Source: Eudorina sp. 2006-703-Eu-15
Taxonomy: Eukaryota > Chlorophyta > Chlorophyceae > Chlamydomonadales > Volvocaceae
Assembly: GCA_003117195.1 (NCBI GenBank)
Contig: BDSI01000001.1
Location: 1,302,001-1,366,000 of the forward strand
DNA length: 64,000 bases
Reading direction: 5' to 3'
Below the pieces are notes generated by a model. That model ran no database searches. It saw only the letters and a program-made list of their open reading frames with translations, and was not told the origin of the DNA. Of the stretch, positions 45,654-57,100 are shown in pieces. The position numbers and the translations under genes were made by a program. Within the stretch, counting starts at the first letter, position 1, and the number at the start of each line of letters is the position of its first letter.

Positions 45654-47562
45654 TTATCTGCACATACTCCCGCTGCTCAAGTAGCTGCTGAATTCGACCA
45701 GCAACGGCATTTCATGAGAGCTGTCGTGCAAGAATCCAGGCCTGGCGCCAGCATGGGTGATGGAAAGTAAGCCTGCGACGTCGGCCACCGCGCCCGTCGC
45801 CGACGCAGGTGCTCGCGTGGGGTGCTGCCGCGTGCTGCCGTACATCGCCACAGCCGCCGCTGGTGCCGCAGTCACTATGGCTGCTGCTCCGCCCGCCTCA
45901 GTCCAGGACTGAGCCAAAGACATGCACGCCAAGGCGACGGTTCTGGGCTCGTACGACAGGAAAGTATCGTACAACAAGCTCATCTCCTGCAGCCGGCGGG
46001 GGATGGAGGGAGCAGAGGGAGAATGCAGCATGTTTACTTCGTTGTACATCTTGCCTCATGCATGGAGGGTTGAAACAAATAATAATATTTCATATAATGT
46101 AATAATAAATATTAATAGTAATAATAGTAGTAGTAATAATAATAGTAGATAGTAGTAATGATAACAACAATAAATTGAAACTAATAATATTTGTGCCCTC
46201 CCGGAGGCAGCAGACAGACGTGTTGATGGCCGTACATATAACACCAGTGCTGATGACCTGCTTGGTATTCCGCGTATTATCGCTAGCATACCCACCGCCA
46301 GATCCAGCGCCGCCGCCGCGACCGGGCCGTTCCACATGTCGCGGCTAGCGTCTACAGATCCGGAGGCCACGGCAGCTTGGTACGCTGCACCAGGGCCGCT
46401 GCCAACGGCGCTGCCCTCCGGATGCCACAGCCCCGTCGATGCACTCCGCAGCTGGCCCGGCAGGCAGGCGCAGAACTGCTCCAGGAAGGAGTAGGCGTTG
46501 GGTTCGTGTAGCTGCCAGCCGATGGTCTGAAGCACCGTGAACTCGTAGCGCTGCAGGTCGCGGGCCTGGAGGGCATAACATCCAAGTACGCCAAAACCAG
46601 AGCATCTGCGTCTGAAGGCCAGATCAACCGTACCGTGTGTGCATATCAAAAATCATAGGAGCCGAGCCCTGATGCTGGTAGTTAAGACGGCAAGATAAAT
46701 TCATTGCGATTTGTGATGCGAGAGCTAGCTAGTCAGCAGCACGCCCGGCTGCTGTGAGAAGCTTTCGCCGTACAGTCGTACCTCGTACAGTACGCGAGCA
46801 TCCGTGCCGACTGCCAGGCCCAGCCACACGGCTGGTGACACATGCAGGGTCTCGTTGTACTTGACCGCCACCGACATGCAGGTCAGCGCCAACAGCTGCA
46901 GCAGAGCGTCGGGGGGAAGGACCTGGGCCGGGCGCATATGGAATACCACGCGACGCAAAACACGGGACCAACATGGGGTCAAAATGAGGCAAAACCGATA
47001 CAGTCATGTAGTGCGTCTGATGCCACAGGCAAAGTCCGGGGAACCACGCACCGCGGTAAGGGGCATGGGGCGTGAGGACAAAACGCGGTCCTGCATATGC
47101 GATGTACGCATGCACGACCGTCTATCTGGTTCTCAGCAAGAAGCGCGCCGAGAGGAGTCGATACTTCGCGGCCTGCCAGAGTCCTTTGCATTCGCGTCTG
47201 CCGGGAATGTCGCTGTCCAGTCAATTGGCTGCCCACCTCTTCCTTCAGCATCCGCTGCAACGTACGGCAACCGTACATCGTACAGCGCCGTACACATTTA
47301 TTACACCTTGATTGCTCACCTCAGTAGCTGTAATGAATCTGTCCAGCAGCGAGGTGGCAATGAAAAGCGTGGAGGGGTGAAGCGCCAGCGCGCAGCAGAC
47401 CTGCCGCATCCAGTCCACAATGAGGCCGCGGTGCTGCGGCGGCAGTCGGCGCTTCTGCCGACGGCAGCAACCGTACGCGTCATCATCCGCAACCGCCGAG
47501 CCGTCCGGCGCAGCAGCCCCGTCCCCGCAGCACGAGAGTCGGCGGCGCTTTATCATGTTCAT
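45654..47562 (-). CDS. Cyclin, A/B-like cyclin box (copy 3, four exons)
   Basis: Four exons, all phase 0, GT-AG: 47562-47320, 46922-46782, 46565-46296 and 45986-45654 (328 codons plus TAA). Exon 1 starts MNMIKRRRL and has the first cyclin helix (LIVDWMRQVCCALAL, then LLDRF), the closest of the three copies to the A/B consensus. Exon 2 fuses what are two exons in copies 1 and 2: LLQLLALTCMSVAVKYNE runs straight into VWLGLAV. Exon 3 carries ARDLQRYEFTVLQTIGWQLHEP and FLEQF, then a linker of about 50 residues. Exon 4 (EMSLLYDTFLSYEP, then VALACMSLAQSW) opens the C-terminal fold. The linker is much shorter than in copy 1. Cyclin box proteins activate cyclin-dependent kinases; which phase of the cycle cannot be told. 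The third intron contains an AT-rich trinucleotide repeat. No break is seen. Confidence 0.83.
46083..46170. repeat. TAA/TAG microsatellite in a cyclin intron
   Basis: Imperfect trinucleotide repeat (AAT, AGT) inside the third intron of cyclin copy 3. It is the most AT-rich short block in this part of the window. Confidence 0.75.
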
Positions 47563-49590
47563 CTCCCGCCCTCTTTCCCCCCGTACGACATCTGCCCTGA
47601 GGTGACACGTGTGGGGTCGGGGTTGGGTTCATGCAGTCAGAAGGTTGTGCCTGTGTGTATGTGCTCGCTCGCGCGAGTAAGGATGACGCACAACTTACGG
47701 GTGCGACGGCCCTCAAGTGAGATACGGCACTGCTCACGACATAGGGAGGAGACGGGCATCAGGTGCCACGCCCTGCACCCCGAGGAAAACCAACGATGGC
47801 AGCTTGCTTGGCAGGCGCGCGGCGTATCCGCGTGTTTGCCGTCGACGGGAGACCTCGGCTCGCTGCTCCCAACGGGCCCATTCACCGACTAAGGGTCCAC
47901 TTTGTAAAGGTTCCAGCGGACAAAAACTCAACACGCCCTGTATGTCGTCGCCGTGACAATAAAATGCAATACCCGTGCCGGGTAGCGCTGCTGGCCATCT
48001 CCCGCAAGTTCCTCTAGCACCTGGCCGCGTTCTTTCACAGCGGCGGCAGGTGCGCACAGATGCACTTAGATGCATGCGCGACGGTGTACGTGGGTGCGGG
48101 TTTCGCGGGGGTGGTTTATTGCCTTGGCTGCTGCATAGGTGGGCAATTCTTTCCATATGCGGCGGACCGCGCGGACTCTGCACGTGTCGCTGCCCTCGCG
48201 ATTGGACTGGCGAGCATGCGCAGGTGGTGCCAGCGCAGGACGCTTACATAGTAACGGTAAACAGGTATGCACCGATGTAATGAATAAATGAGTGCTAGAG
48301 CCGCAGCCAGCGATACCGTTTGTCGATAGTGTTACCCAGTGATATGCGGTCCGTGTTGCTGTGGGTACCTACGGTGGGTAGTGCTTATTTCTTGGAGCAA
48401 ATCGGCGGTCGTGGTCTGGGGGTAGTGAAACGTTCACGGGCACTACAGCCCGATCGTCTAGGCTCCGTATACGTTCTCGGCAGTCGCTGCAATCGCTGAG
48501 ATTTCCGTCCGCCTTTAAAGCAATTGCACGCCCTGGAATGCGAAGGGCTAGGACGGAACACCCAAAGGGCAGTACTGGCAACCAATACTACCGATCTTGG
48601 CTGTGGGCTATGAAAGGTGGCACCAGGCCAGACAACCGCGTTCTGCGCGACGGATATTCAAATGGACGATCAGGAGGAGGTCATCAAGGCCTTGCACACG
48701 CGCGCACCTGCTTCGCGGGCCGCGGTTCGGGGCGTCGGATGCTGAGGCCGATGGCAGCGATTGGAATCCGATTCGCGCAGCTTCGTCGCAGCACGCATCG
48801 CACCTCGGTCCGTGCTCCGCGGACATTTCCAAATTGGAATCCAAAGTTAGGCCATTCTCTGAGCAATTGATACTCAGGCGGCTGCTGGACTGCGCCACTG
48901 CTGTGAAGGACGACCGACTGCACGAAGCGCAGCGCGCCGAGCTGACTGGCACCACCACCTCCATGGCTGTGCAGGAATAGGTGTCCGGTGAGCCCTGAGA
49001 CGTGAAGCAAACTTTCTTTAGCTCACACAACAGTAAATACGACGAGGACCTCTACGTTGTCACACGAAAACTGGGGGCGAGGCAACTGCCGCACAGGGGT
49101 ACGCGTGAAAACGGAAGCCTTACACTTACCTTGCAAAGTGCTGGTTCAATGAATGAATGGCCGTCCATTGGTCTGTTGCAATGGAAGAGGCGCGTTTGGA
49201 CTGCACGGCGGGGGATAGCGGTGATTTGTTTTTATTACAGTCACAAACGTCTGGGATCGCCACATAGCACAAGCGATTTTAGAGGAAGAATATACAAAAT
49301 AATATTTTGATTATTTTGTGTAGCTAATTGCCAGAATCTATTGTAGTGTCCCAGTCGCCCCAACTGTCCAGTCGTAAACCCCAGCCGCCTTGCCCGTATC
49401 TGCCCAGAAATGCATTTGAATTTTCGGAGCAAGCCATGCAATCATGCATGGGCAAGTTTTATAAGTTATTTTATCATGATGAATTTTGTTTTGTAATAAT
49501 TCAAGGACGGTTTTCTCGCGGTGCTTCCGTGCAGCGTGATCGCGGCTTGCCTGCAGAGGCGGGCGGAACACGTGAAGCGCGGGATCCAAG
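47563..49590. other. Intergenic, mostly featureless
   Basis: Upstream of the minus-strand cyclin copy 3. Apart from the possible broken ORF at 48662-48980 no coding signal is recognised. Confidence 0.45.
48662..48980 (+). pseudogene. Possible frameshifted small ORF of unknown function
   Basis: An ATG at 48662 opens a frame (MDDQEEVIKALHTRAPASRAA) that fails near 48730. Another frame, 0 mod 3, then carries on as an acidic, helix-rich sequence (SEQLILRRLLDCATAVKDDR) to a TAG at 48978-48980. One indel near 48728 would join them into roughly 105 residues with good codon bias. No family recognised. It may be a gene remnant, or chance. Confidence 0.25.
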
Positions 49591-49701
49591 GGAGACAATT
49601 CGTAACTCGTTCGTAACTGCTTCGTTTTAGAGGGATTCGTTGTGGAGACAATTCGTAACTCGTTCGTAACTCGTTCGTAACTGCTTCGTTTTAGAGGGAT
49701 T
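49591..49701. repeat. Two-copy tandem repeat
   Basis: GGAGACAATTCGTAACTCG through TTTTAGAGGGATT occurs at about 49591-49636 and again at about 49643-49698, the second with one extra CGTTCGTAACT unit. Confidence 0.8.
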
Positions 49702-49741
49702 CCCTATGGCATAAACAGGTCGGTTACCGGTCGGTAGCAAA

Positions 49742-49988
49742 GTCGGTTACCGGGGGGGGTCGGGATTGGGTCGTTTTTGGGTCGGTTACCCGTCGGCTCG
49801 GTTACTGGTTGGGGTCGGTTACCGACCTGGGGGGGGTCGGTAACTGGGGGCTCGGTAACCGAGCCTCGTAAGTTTCCGAGCCCCTAGGTAACCGACCCCC
49901 CCCAGGTCGGTAACCGACCCCACCCAGTAACCGAGCCGACGGGTAACCGACCCAAAAACGACCCAATCCCGACCCCCCCGGTAACCGA
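49742..49988. repeat. Large fold-back (inverted repeat of about 110 bp)
   Basis: Arms about 49742-49850 and 49876-49988 are near-perfect inverted copies with only a few mismatches, around a loop of about 25 bp. The arms are built from GGTCGGTTACC and GGTAACCGA words and long G/C runs. No open frame of interest. It resembles a fold-back or MITE-type element; no terminal target duplication could be fixed. Confidence 0.85.
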
Positions 49989-50100
49989 CCCCAAAGCCCG
50001 GTAAACGAGCCCCCCATGGTCAGTAACCGATCGATAGCTGGGGGTACTGTGTATGAAAGCATCATCCAAAATGTTACAGAAGCACCGGTATATAGGGGCC

Positions 50101-50390
50101 TGTCCACGCTGTCCACACCCGGTCATGTGTCCTGTCCACGCTGTCCACGCCATCCACGCAGCCGTGTCCACGCTGTCCACGCCCGGTCATGTGGTGCTGT
50201 CCACGCTATCAACACCCATCCACGCGGCCCTGTCCACGCTGTCCACACCCGGTCATGTTGTCCTGTCCACGCTGTCCACGTCAACTCATGTGGTCCTGCC
50301 TGTCCACACTATCAACACCCATTCATGCGCCCATGTCAACGCTGCCAACAAACACCCAGCCAAGCGGACCTGTCCATGCTGTCCACGCAC
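50101..50390. repeat. Minisatellite based on TGTCCACGC
   Basis: Imperfect tandem units built from CTGTCCACGCTGTCCAC followed by CCCGGTCATGTGGT or CCCATCCACGCGGC, with unit length varying from about 25 to 40 bases. Confidence 0.8.
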
Positions 50391-50469
50391 CGCTGCATAC
50401 ATCAAATGTTGTTATGTGAATTCCCAACATAGCGCATTACCCAGCATGTCAACCCTGCCAGTCTCAGCA

Positions 50470-51857
50470 CGCGTGTAAGTGGGCTTCTTCTGGTTACCCG
50501 TCTAACGTCACAGACATGCCCCTCTACCACTTCACCCCGCCGCTGTGCGCTTCTTCCTTGTCTCCCCACTCCCACCCCGGCCATCTGCCCTCCCACTGGA
50601 ACCCGGCTTGCCCTGCACCATTTCCCCTCCTCCCTTACCCCGGCGTTTAGCCGCCCGATTAACCTCCTCAACTTTCCTTGCCTCATCTCTGTCACCGCCA
50701 TCACTGCTGCTGCTCCCGCTCGTACTGAACAAAGCGTCACTGTCCTTCCTAGTGGGAGGCATGTTGTAGGGCTACCATAAGTGGAGCCCCGACCCCCAGT
50801 GTTCCCGGTGGTGTCTCTATCTGCCATCTCCACCTCAACGCAGCCTCCACTGGAGGTGGCACCTATTCACCAATGCGATCCACATCCAACCATGCCTTCA
50901 CACATCCCTGCCTCTTAAAAGGCCCTTCATCACGTGCACCCATGCCCTACATAGTCTAAGATGTGCACATACACACCAGTATGCACCAACTGGCCGCCTT
51001 GCTTAAGCCTTGCTTAGCCGCTCGCCCCCGCAGCTGCTGTGCTCCACAAGTGCTCCCCCATCCAGCAGCCACGCCAGCCTCTCCTGGGGAGAAAGGTGGT
51101 TGTAAAGCTATCACTGACAGACTAACAACGTTGTGCAAATAACGTTAAGTACAGTTACTCAGAGTAGCAAAAAGAGGACTACGACTATCTAGCGAACGAA
51201 GTCCCACAAGCCTATCATCCCTAGCAGGTCGCATTAACTAAAATCAAATCCTATTTAAGGCAAGCGTCACTTTGGGCTGTGCAGCCTAATGTTTGCAGAA
51301 CTTACGTTCTCCAAGTAGCACGGCGCTTGCTCCTGTTCGGGCAAATTTTCGATAGTATGGGCATGGTTTTGTTGAAACGCGGCCGGAGGCTGCGCGATTT
51401 TTTAAGTTCAGTGGCCGGAAACCTTCAAATTTCATCATTTTTTGGGCACACCCCCTCAAGGACAAGGTATTGGAACTTGTTCATGAAACTCATGATTGCG
51501 CTCGATGTGTATTGTTTAGCCAAGCTCCAAAAGTTGTGGTCAATTGGATGGATTACAAGGTTTGACGAAGTCGCCACTACGCAACAGATCATCTCGAGAC
51601 GCAGCAGGAAACGTTACCAACATATCGTCTAATAGAATAATCAAAAATATAATAATATGGCACTTTTGCCTGCACCAATTCACTGCGGCGTACAATACGA
51701 CAGATCGTGCACATATTGGGAGGCCTTGAAGGGAAAAGGTCACTGCGCCCCATCCACTCGCAAGCATGACAGGAAGGAAGATGATTCCGCACACAGGTCA
51801 CGGGAATCAACTCCCATGCCCATGCTCGCCACGGTTCATCCTACCTCGACCCATCCC
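50470..51857. other. Intergenic, no supportable gene
   Basis: Pyrimidine-rich to about 50900, then mixed. Short frames only, none with a recognisable domain. Confidence 0.45.
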
Positions 51858-53766
51858 TCCCTCGCGCGTGTTTCCGTACACTGTACGGCCGATGAATTTT
51901 CAAGGGCAAGAGCATGTGGTGCAGGTTGGTATGTGCGTGCCGTACAAGTCGCGGGAGGGTTTCGTTACTGAGGCTAAGGGGCCACAGCAGTCATGGAATA
52001 CGTTCAGCACATAGGCCCCCACCCCCATGTTGACAGCACCGCTCGCTCCCTCGCGCGTGTTTCCGTACACTGTACGGCCGATGACTTTTCAAGGGCAAGA
52101 GCATGTGGTGCAGGTTGGTATGTGCGTGCCGTACAAGTCGCGGGGAGGGTTTCGTTACTGAGGCTAAGGGGCCACAGCAGTCATGGAATACGTTCAGCAC
52201 ATAGGCCCCCACCCCCACGTTCACAGCACCGCTCACTCCCTCGCGCGTGTTTCCGTACACTGTACGGCCGATGACTTTTCAAGGGCAAGAGCATGTGGTG
52301 CAGGTTGGTATGTGCGTGCCGTACAAGTCGCGGCGAGGGTTTCGTTACTGAGGCTAAGGGGCCACAGCAGTCATGGAATACGTTCAGCACATAGGCCCCC
52401 ACCCCCATGTTGACAGCACCGCTCACTCCCTCGCGCGTGTTTCCGTACACTGTACGGCCGATGACTTTTCAAGGGCAAGAGCATGTGGTGCAGGTTGGTA
52501 TGTGCGTGCCGTACAAGTCGCGGGGAGGGTTTCGTTACTGAGGCTAAGGGGCCACAGCAGTCATGGAATACGTTCAGCACATAGGCCCCCACCCCCATGT
52601 TGACAGCACCGCTCGCTCCCTCGCGCGTGTTTCCGTACACTGTACGGCCGATGACTTTTCAAGGGCAAGAGCATGTGGTGCAGGTTGGTATGTGCGTGCC
52701 GTACAAGTCGCGGGAGGGTTTCGTTACTGAGGCTAAGGGGCCACAGCAGTCATGGAATACGTTCAGCACATAGGCCCCCACCCCCATGTTGACAGCACCG
52801 CTCGCTCCCTCGCGCGTGTTTCCGTACACTGTACGGCCGATGAATTTTCAAGGGCAAGAGCATGTGGTGCAGGTTGGTATGTGCGTGCCGTACAAGTCGC
52901 GGCGAGGGTTTCGTTACTGAGGCTAAGGGGCCACAGCAGTCATGGAATACGTTCAGCACATAGGCCCCCACCCCCATGTTGACAGCACCGCTCACTCCCT
53001 CGCGCGTGTTTCCGTACACTGTACGGCCGATGACTTTTCAAGGGCAAGAGCATGTGGTGCAGGTTGGTATGTGCGTGCCGTACAAGTCGCGGCGAGGGTT
53101 TCGTTACTGAGGCTAAGGGGCCACAGCAGTCATGGAATACGTTCAGCACATAGGCCCCCACCCCCATGTTGACAGCACCGCTCGCTCCCTCGCGCGTGTT
53201 TCCGTACACTGTACGGCCGATGACTTTTCAAGGGCAAGAGCATGTGGTGCAGGTTGGTATGTGCGTGCCGTACAAGTCGCGGGGAGGGTTTCGTTACTGA
53301 GGCTAAGGGGCCACAGCAGTCATGGAATACGTTCAGCACATAGGCCCCCACCCCCATGTTGACAGCACCGCTCGCTCCCTCGCGCGTGTTTCCGTACACT
53401 GTACGGCCGATGACTTTTCAAGGGCAAGAGCATGTGGTGCAGGTTGGTATGTGCGTGCCGTACAAGTCGCGGGGAGGGTTTCGTTACTGAGGCTAAGGGG
53501 CCACAGCAGTCATGGAATACGTTCAGCACATAGGCCCCCACCCCCATGTTGACAGCACCGCTCGCTCCCTCGCGCGTGTTTCCGTACACTGTACGGCCGA
53601 TGACTTTTCAAGGGCAAGAGCATGTGGTGCAGGTTGGTATGTGCGTGCCGTACAAGTCGCGGGAGGGTTTCGTTACTGAGGCTAAGGGGCCACAGCAGTC
53701 ATGGAATACGTTCAGCACATAGGCCCCCACCCCCATGTTCACAGCACCGCTCGCTCCCTCGCATGT
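51858..53766. repeat. 190-bp satellite, ten copies
   Basis: Units repeat every 189-190 bp; the landmark ATGGAATACG falls at 51993, 52183, 52373, 52563, 52752, 52942, 53132, 53322, 53512 and 53701. Copies are almost identical. Variants are confined to a few sites: GAATTTTC/GACTTTTC, CTCGCTCCC/CTCACTCCC, and CGGGGAGGG/CGGCGAGGG/CGGGAGGG, the last losing one base and giving 189-bp units. Every unit has a perfect 7-bp inverted repeat, CCGTACACTGTACGG. Short open frames on both strands recur with the period and are not genes. Confidence 0.93.
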
Positions 53767-54191
53767 GTTGGCTGAAGATTATGGAATCCTTACGGTTCAT
53801 TCAGAGATATTATTGGGAAGCTTACACTGTAGCATTTCAGCGGAGGATGTTCCCCACTGGAGATTCATTCTGGACACCACAGTACTATGCCAAACATACC
53901 GAGACTCTAAGAGACTCGGGTGTCTTCCAATGCAGTTGGCGACAATCTCTACACGCGCATGAATGCTTCCCAACCTGGTACGGTATCCACCTCTTGCCTG
54001 GCCGACCACTCAAGAGTGCTGCTACATGGGACAACCGTTGAGGCACGTGAAAACGCCAGCTACCCCGGACCGGTCTCATCTCCCACACAGAGTACAAGAA
54101 TGCAGAAAGTTTGACAGGAGAAAGCAAGGTCAAAGTCCTTCAATAAACCCTCCCTCTGAAGGTTCACTAAGGACCTCTGCAGGGACGCGCG
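53767..54191. other. Spacer and probable 3' UTR
   Basis: Lies between the satellite and the minus-strand gene ending at 54192. TTACA at 53822-53826 is TGTAA on the minus strand and could be the poly(A) signal of that gene, giving a 3' UTR of about 370 nt. Confidence 0.4.
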
Positions 54192-57100
54192 TCATCTGCC
54201 CTTCTTCTTGCCCTTCTTCTTGGGTACATGCCTAGTCTGGCTCAGGTCCACCACCTGCTGCGGGTACGTGCTCGTGCAAAGCGTGCAGTACCCCTTCTCA
54301 TCAACCTCGATTCTCCGCTTCTGTTCCTTTGAGCATGGAGCGCACTGCGACTTGCACTCCTTACTAGCCATCCAGTGGTGCTCAAACGGCCATCCACGCC
54401 TGAAGCACAAGTCACATTGCTTCTGACCCGTCGGTCCTTTCGGGCCTGTCTTGTTTTTCTTTGCTCCACTCGACTCCAAGGCAGCCTGTTGCCGCTTCCT
54501 TCCAGTAAGCTGCTGTGCTGATACGCCAGTGGCGGATGCTGGGGGATTTGCCCACAACGGTGGCGCCGCCGAGCCTCCCATATAATACTGTGACTGCATA
54601 AGCGTCCCCAGACCGGCCATCCCTAGCCCTGACCCGCCGAAATGCTGCGGCCCGACGCCCAGGCTCCCGGACGCTGCGGCGTCGCCGTGCCGCTGGACGG
54701 GAGTACCCAACGGCACGGGCAGGGGCGTTGGTTGCAGCTGCAGATGCGGCCCTGGCGGCGGCCCTTGCTGCGTCGGCGCCGCGCCCGCCTGGCGCTGCCC
54801 CTCCCAAGCAGCGCCGCCGTCGCTCGGGGCCCTGGTGGCAGCGTCCCATGACCGGCCATCCCTAGCCCTGACCCGCCGAAATGCTGCGGCCCGACGCCCA
54901 GGCTCCCGGAATCTGCGGCGTCGCCGTGCCGCTGGACGGGAGTACCCAACGGCACGGGCAGGGGCGTTGGTTGCAGCTGCAGATGCGGCCCTGGCGGCGG
55001 CCCTTGCTGCGTCGGCGCCGCGCCCGCCTGGCGCTGCCCCTCCCAAGCAGCGCCGCCGTCGCTCGGGGGCCCTGGTGGCAGCGTCCCATGACCGGCCATC
55101 CCTAGCCCTGACCCGCCGAAATGCTGCGGCCCGACGCCCAGGCTCCCGGAATCTGCGGCGTCGCCGTGCCGCTGGACGGGAGTACCCAACGGCACGGGCA
55201 GGGGCGTTGGTTGCAGCTGCAGATGCGGCCCTGGCGGCGGCCCTTGCTGCGTCGGCGCCGCGCCCGCCTGGCGCTGCCCCTCCCAAGCAGCGCCGCCGTC
55301 GCTCGGGGGCCCTGGTGGCAGCGTCCCATGACCGGCCATCCCTAGCCCTGACCCGCCGAAATGCTGCGGCCCGACGCCCAGGCTCCCGGAATCTGCGGCG
55401 TCGCCGTGCCGCTGGACGGGAGTACCCAACGGCACGGGCAGGGGCGTTGGTTGCAGCTGCAGATGCGGCCCTGGCGGCGGCCCTTGCTGCGTCGGCGCCG
55501 CGCCCGCCTGGCGCTGCCCCTCCCAAGCAGCGCCGCCGTCGCTCGGGGGCCCTGGTGGCAGCGTCCCATGACCGGCCATCCCTAGCCCTGACCCGCCGAA
55601 ATGCTGCGGCCCGACACCCAGGCTCCCGGAATCTGCGGCGTCGCCGTGCCGCTGGACGGGAGTACCCAACGGCACGGGCAGGGGCGTTGGTTGCAGCTGC
55701 AGATGCGGCCCTGGCGGCGGCCCTTGCTGCGTCGGCGCCGCGCCCGCCTGGCGCTGTTCGTCCTGCACCGAGGTACGAACGAACTGGTAGAACGTCTGTG
55801 CCTTGCTGATATCAGCGGCCATCGCTGGGTCAAAGATACGCAGCATAGCAGCGGTCTTCAGGGTCACACCCGAGTGTGCAAGATCCTTGTTCTGCGCCAG
55901 GTGCGTATTCCATGCCAAGGCCATGCTCTCGTAGTCCCTCCGGTAGGTGGTGGCAAAACCAACGAACAGGGCTATCTCCTCGTCACTTTCCACCGGGCGC
56001 ACTAGTCGCTTGTCAAACATGCTTTTCCGCCTGACGTGAGCTGGCTGCACCGGCCGTTTTGTAGATGGTGGCCACTGCGACTGCGTCCAGCCGTTGAGCA
56101 TCATCCTTGCGAGCATGATGCCCTGCAAGCGTTGACACGTCTCGAGCAGCTCCGTGACGGACTTGCCAGCATCTTCTGTGCTGCCCAGGACGATCAGGCA
56201 GCGTAGGATGTGAATACTGGACTTGGCGGCAGTTAGAAGGTTGGTCAGATGCCGGCTAACCGCCGACCGATCAGGCCACGGTTTTCCGGGCTCCACAGCC
56301 CCAAGGGAAGCTAGCAGCTGAGCAAACGCATGCACAGTGGCCGGCGAAGAGAGTCCTTCCACTGCAGCCTCCTCCGCCGCCGCAATGGCGGACCACAGAT
56401 CCACGCCACCCAGTGAAGTTGGGACACGCTCCTTGTAGAACGCTCCCAGTGCCACAGTGGGCGGTCGCGAGGATGTTGTGACAGCCGCGCCCAAGTCGGT
56501 GACGCCAGGCTGCATGACAATTCCGGGGTCGTGGCTAGCAGGACGCGTGTCCCCTTGGGTGGCCTGCCAGTAGGCCTCCCAGTCAGCCTCGGTTCCCCCA
56601 GCGTCGGACAATGGCGGTGGGCCTGCAGGATGAGTGTCAAGGTGCACACAACGAATCACAATCTCCTCAGGCTTATCACACATCTCCCTAAGACTTATCA
56701 CACATCACAGTCAGAGACAACATGGGTTCGGACCCAACCTCGACTCCAGTTAACTGCCACCCCTTGTTTAAAAACATTCACATGGATATTGTCTGCCACC
56801 TGACGTGACCTACCCTCGTCGAGCAGCTCGTTTCCATCCTCATCGTCCCCGACGCACAGCTCCACGGCTGGTGCTACCGTGTCTGTGTTTGCAACCGCCA
56901 GCTCCACATCAGGAATGGACCGTTCTTGCCACTGGAAGCCAAAGGCTTCTTGAGGCGAGGATTTGGCCCTCTCCAGGATGCCATCCAAGCGCTGGTATGG
57001 CTTGTCGTAGCCGAGAGGCACGCAGCGATTGAGGCAATCCGCGAGGCTGATGTCATAGAAGGCATTGGGCAAGTCAAGGCCATACCCAGCGCGCGATGCC

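Noticed and set aside
51993..53589. Series of 76- and 89-codon ORFs repeated every 190 bp
   Set aside because: Shadows of the satellite unit on both strands, with no start-context or domain support.
51858..53766. CRISPR-like array
   Set aside because: Units are contiguous 190-bp satellites with no variable spacers, and the genome is eukaryotic.
54835..55809. 324-codon plus-strand ORF and Arg-rich minus-strand frames over the 240-bp repeats
   Set aside because: All six frames stay open in this array; only the minus frame continuous with unique coding sequence on both sides is kept.
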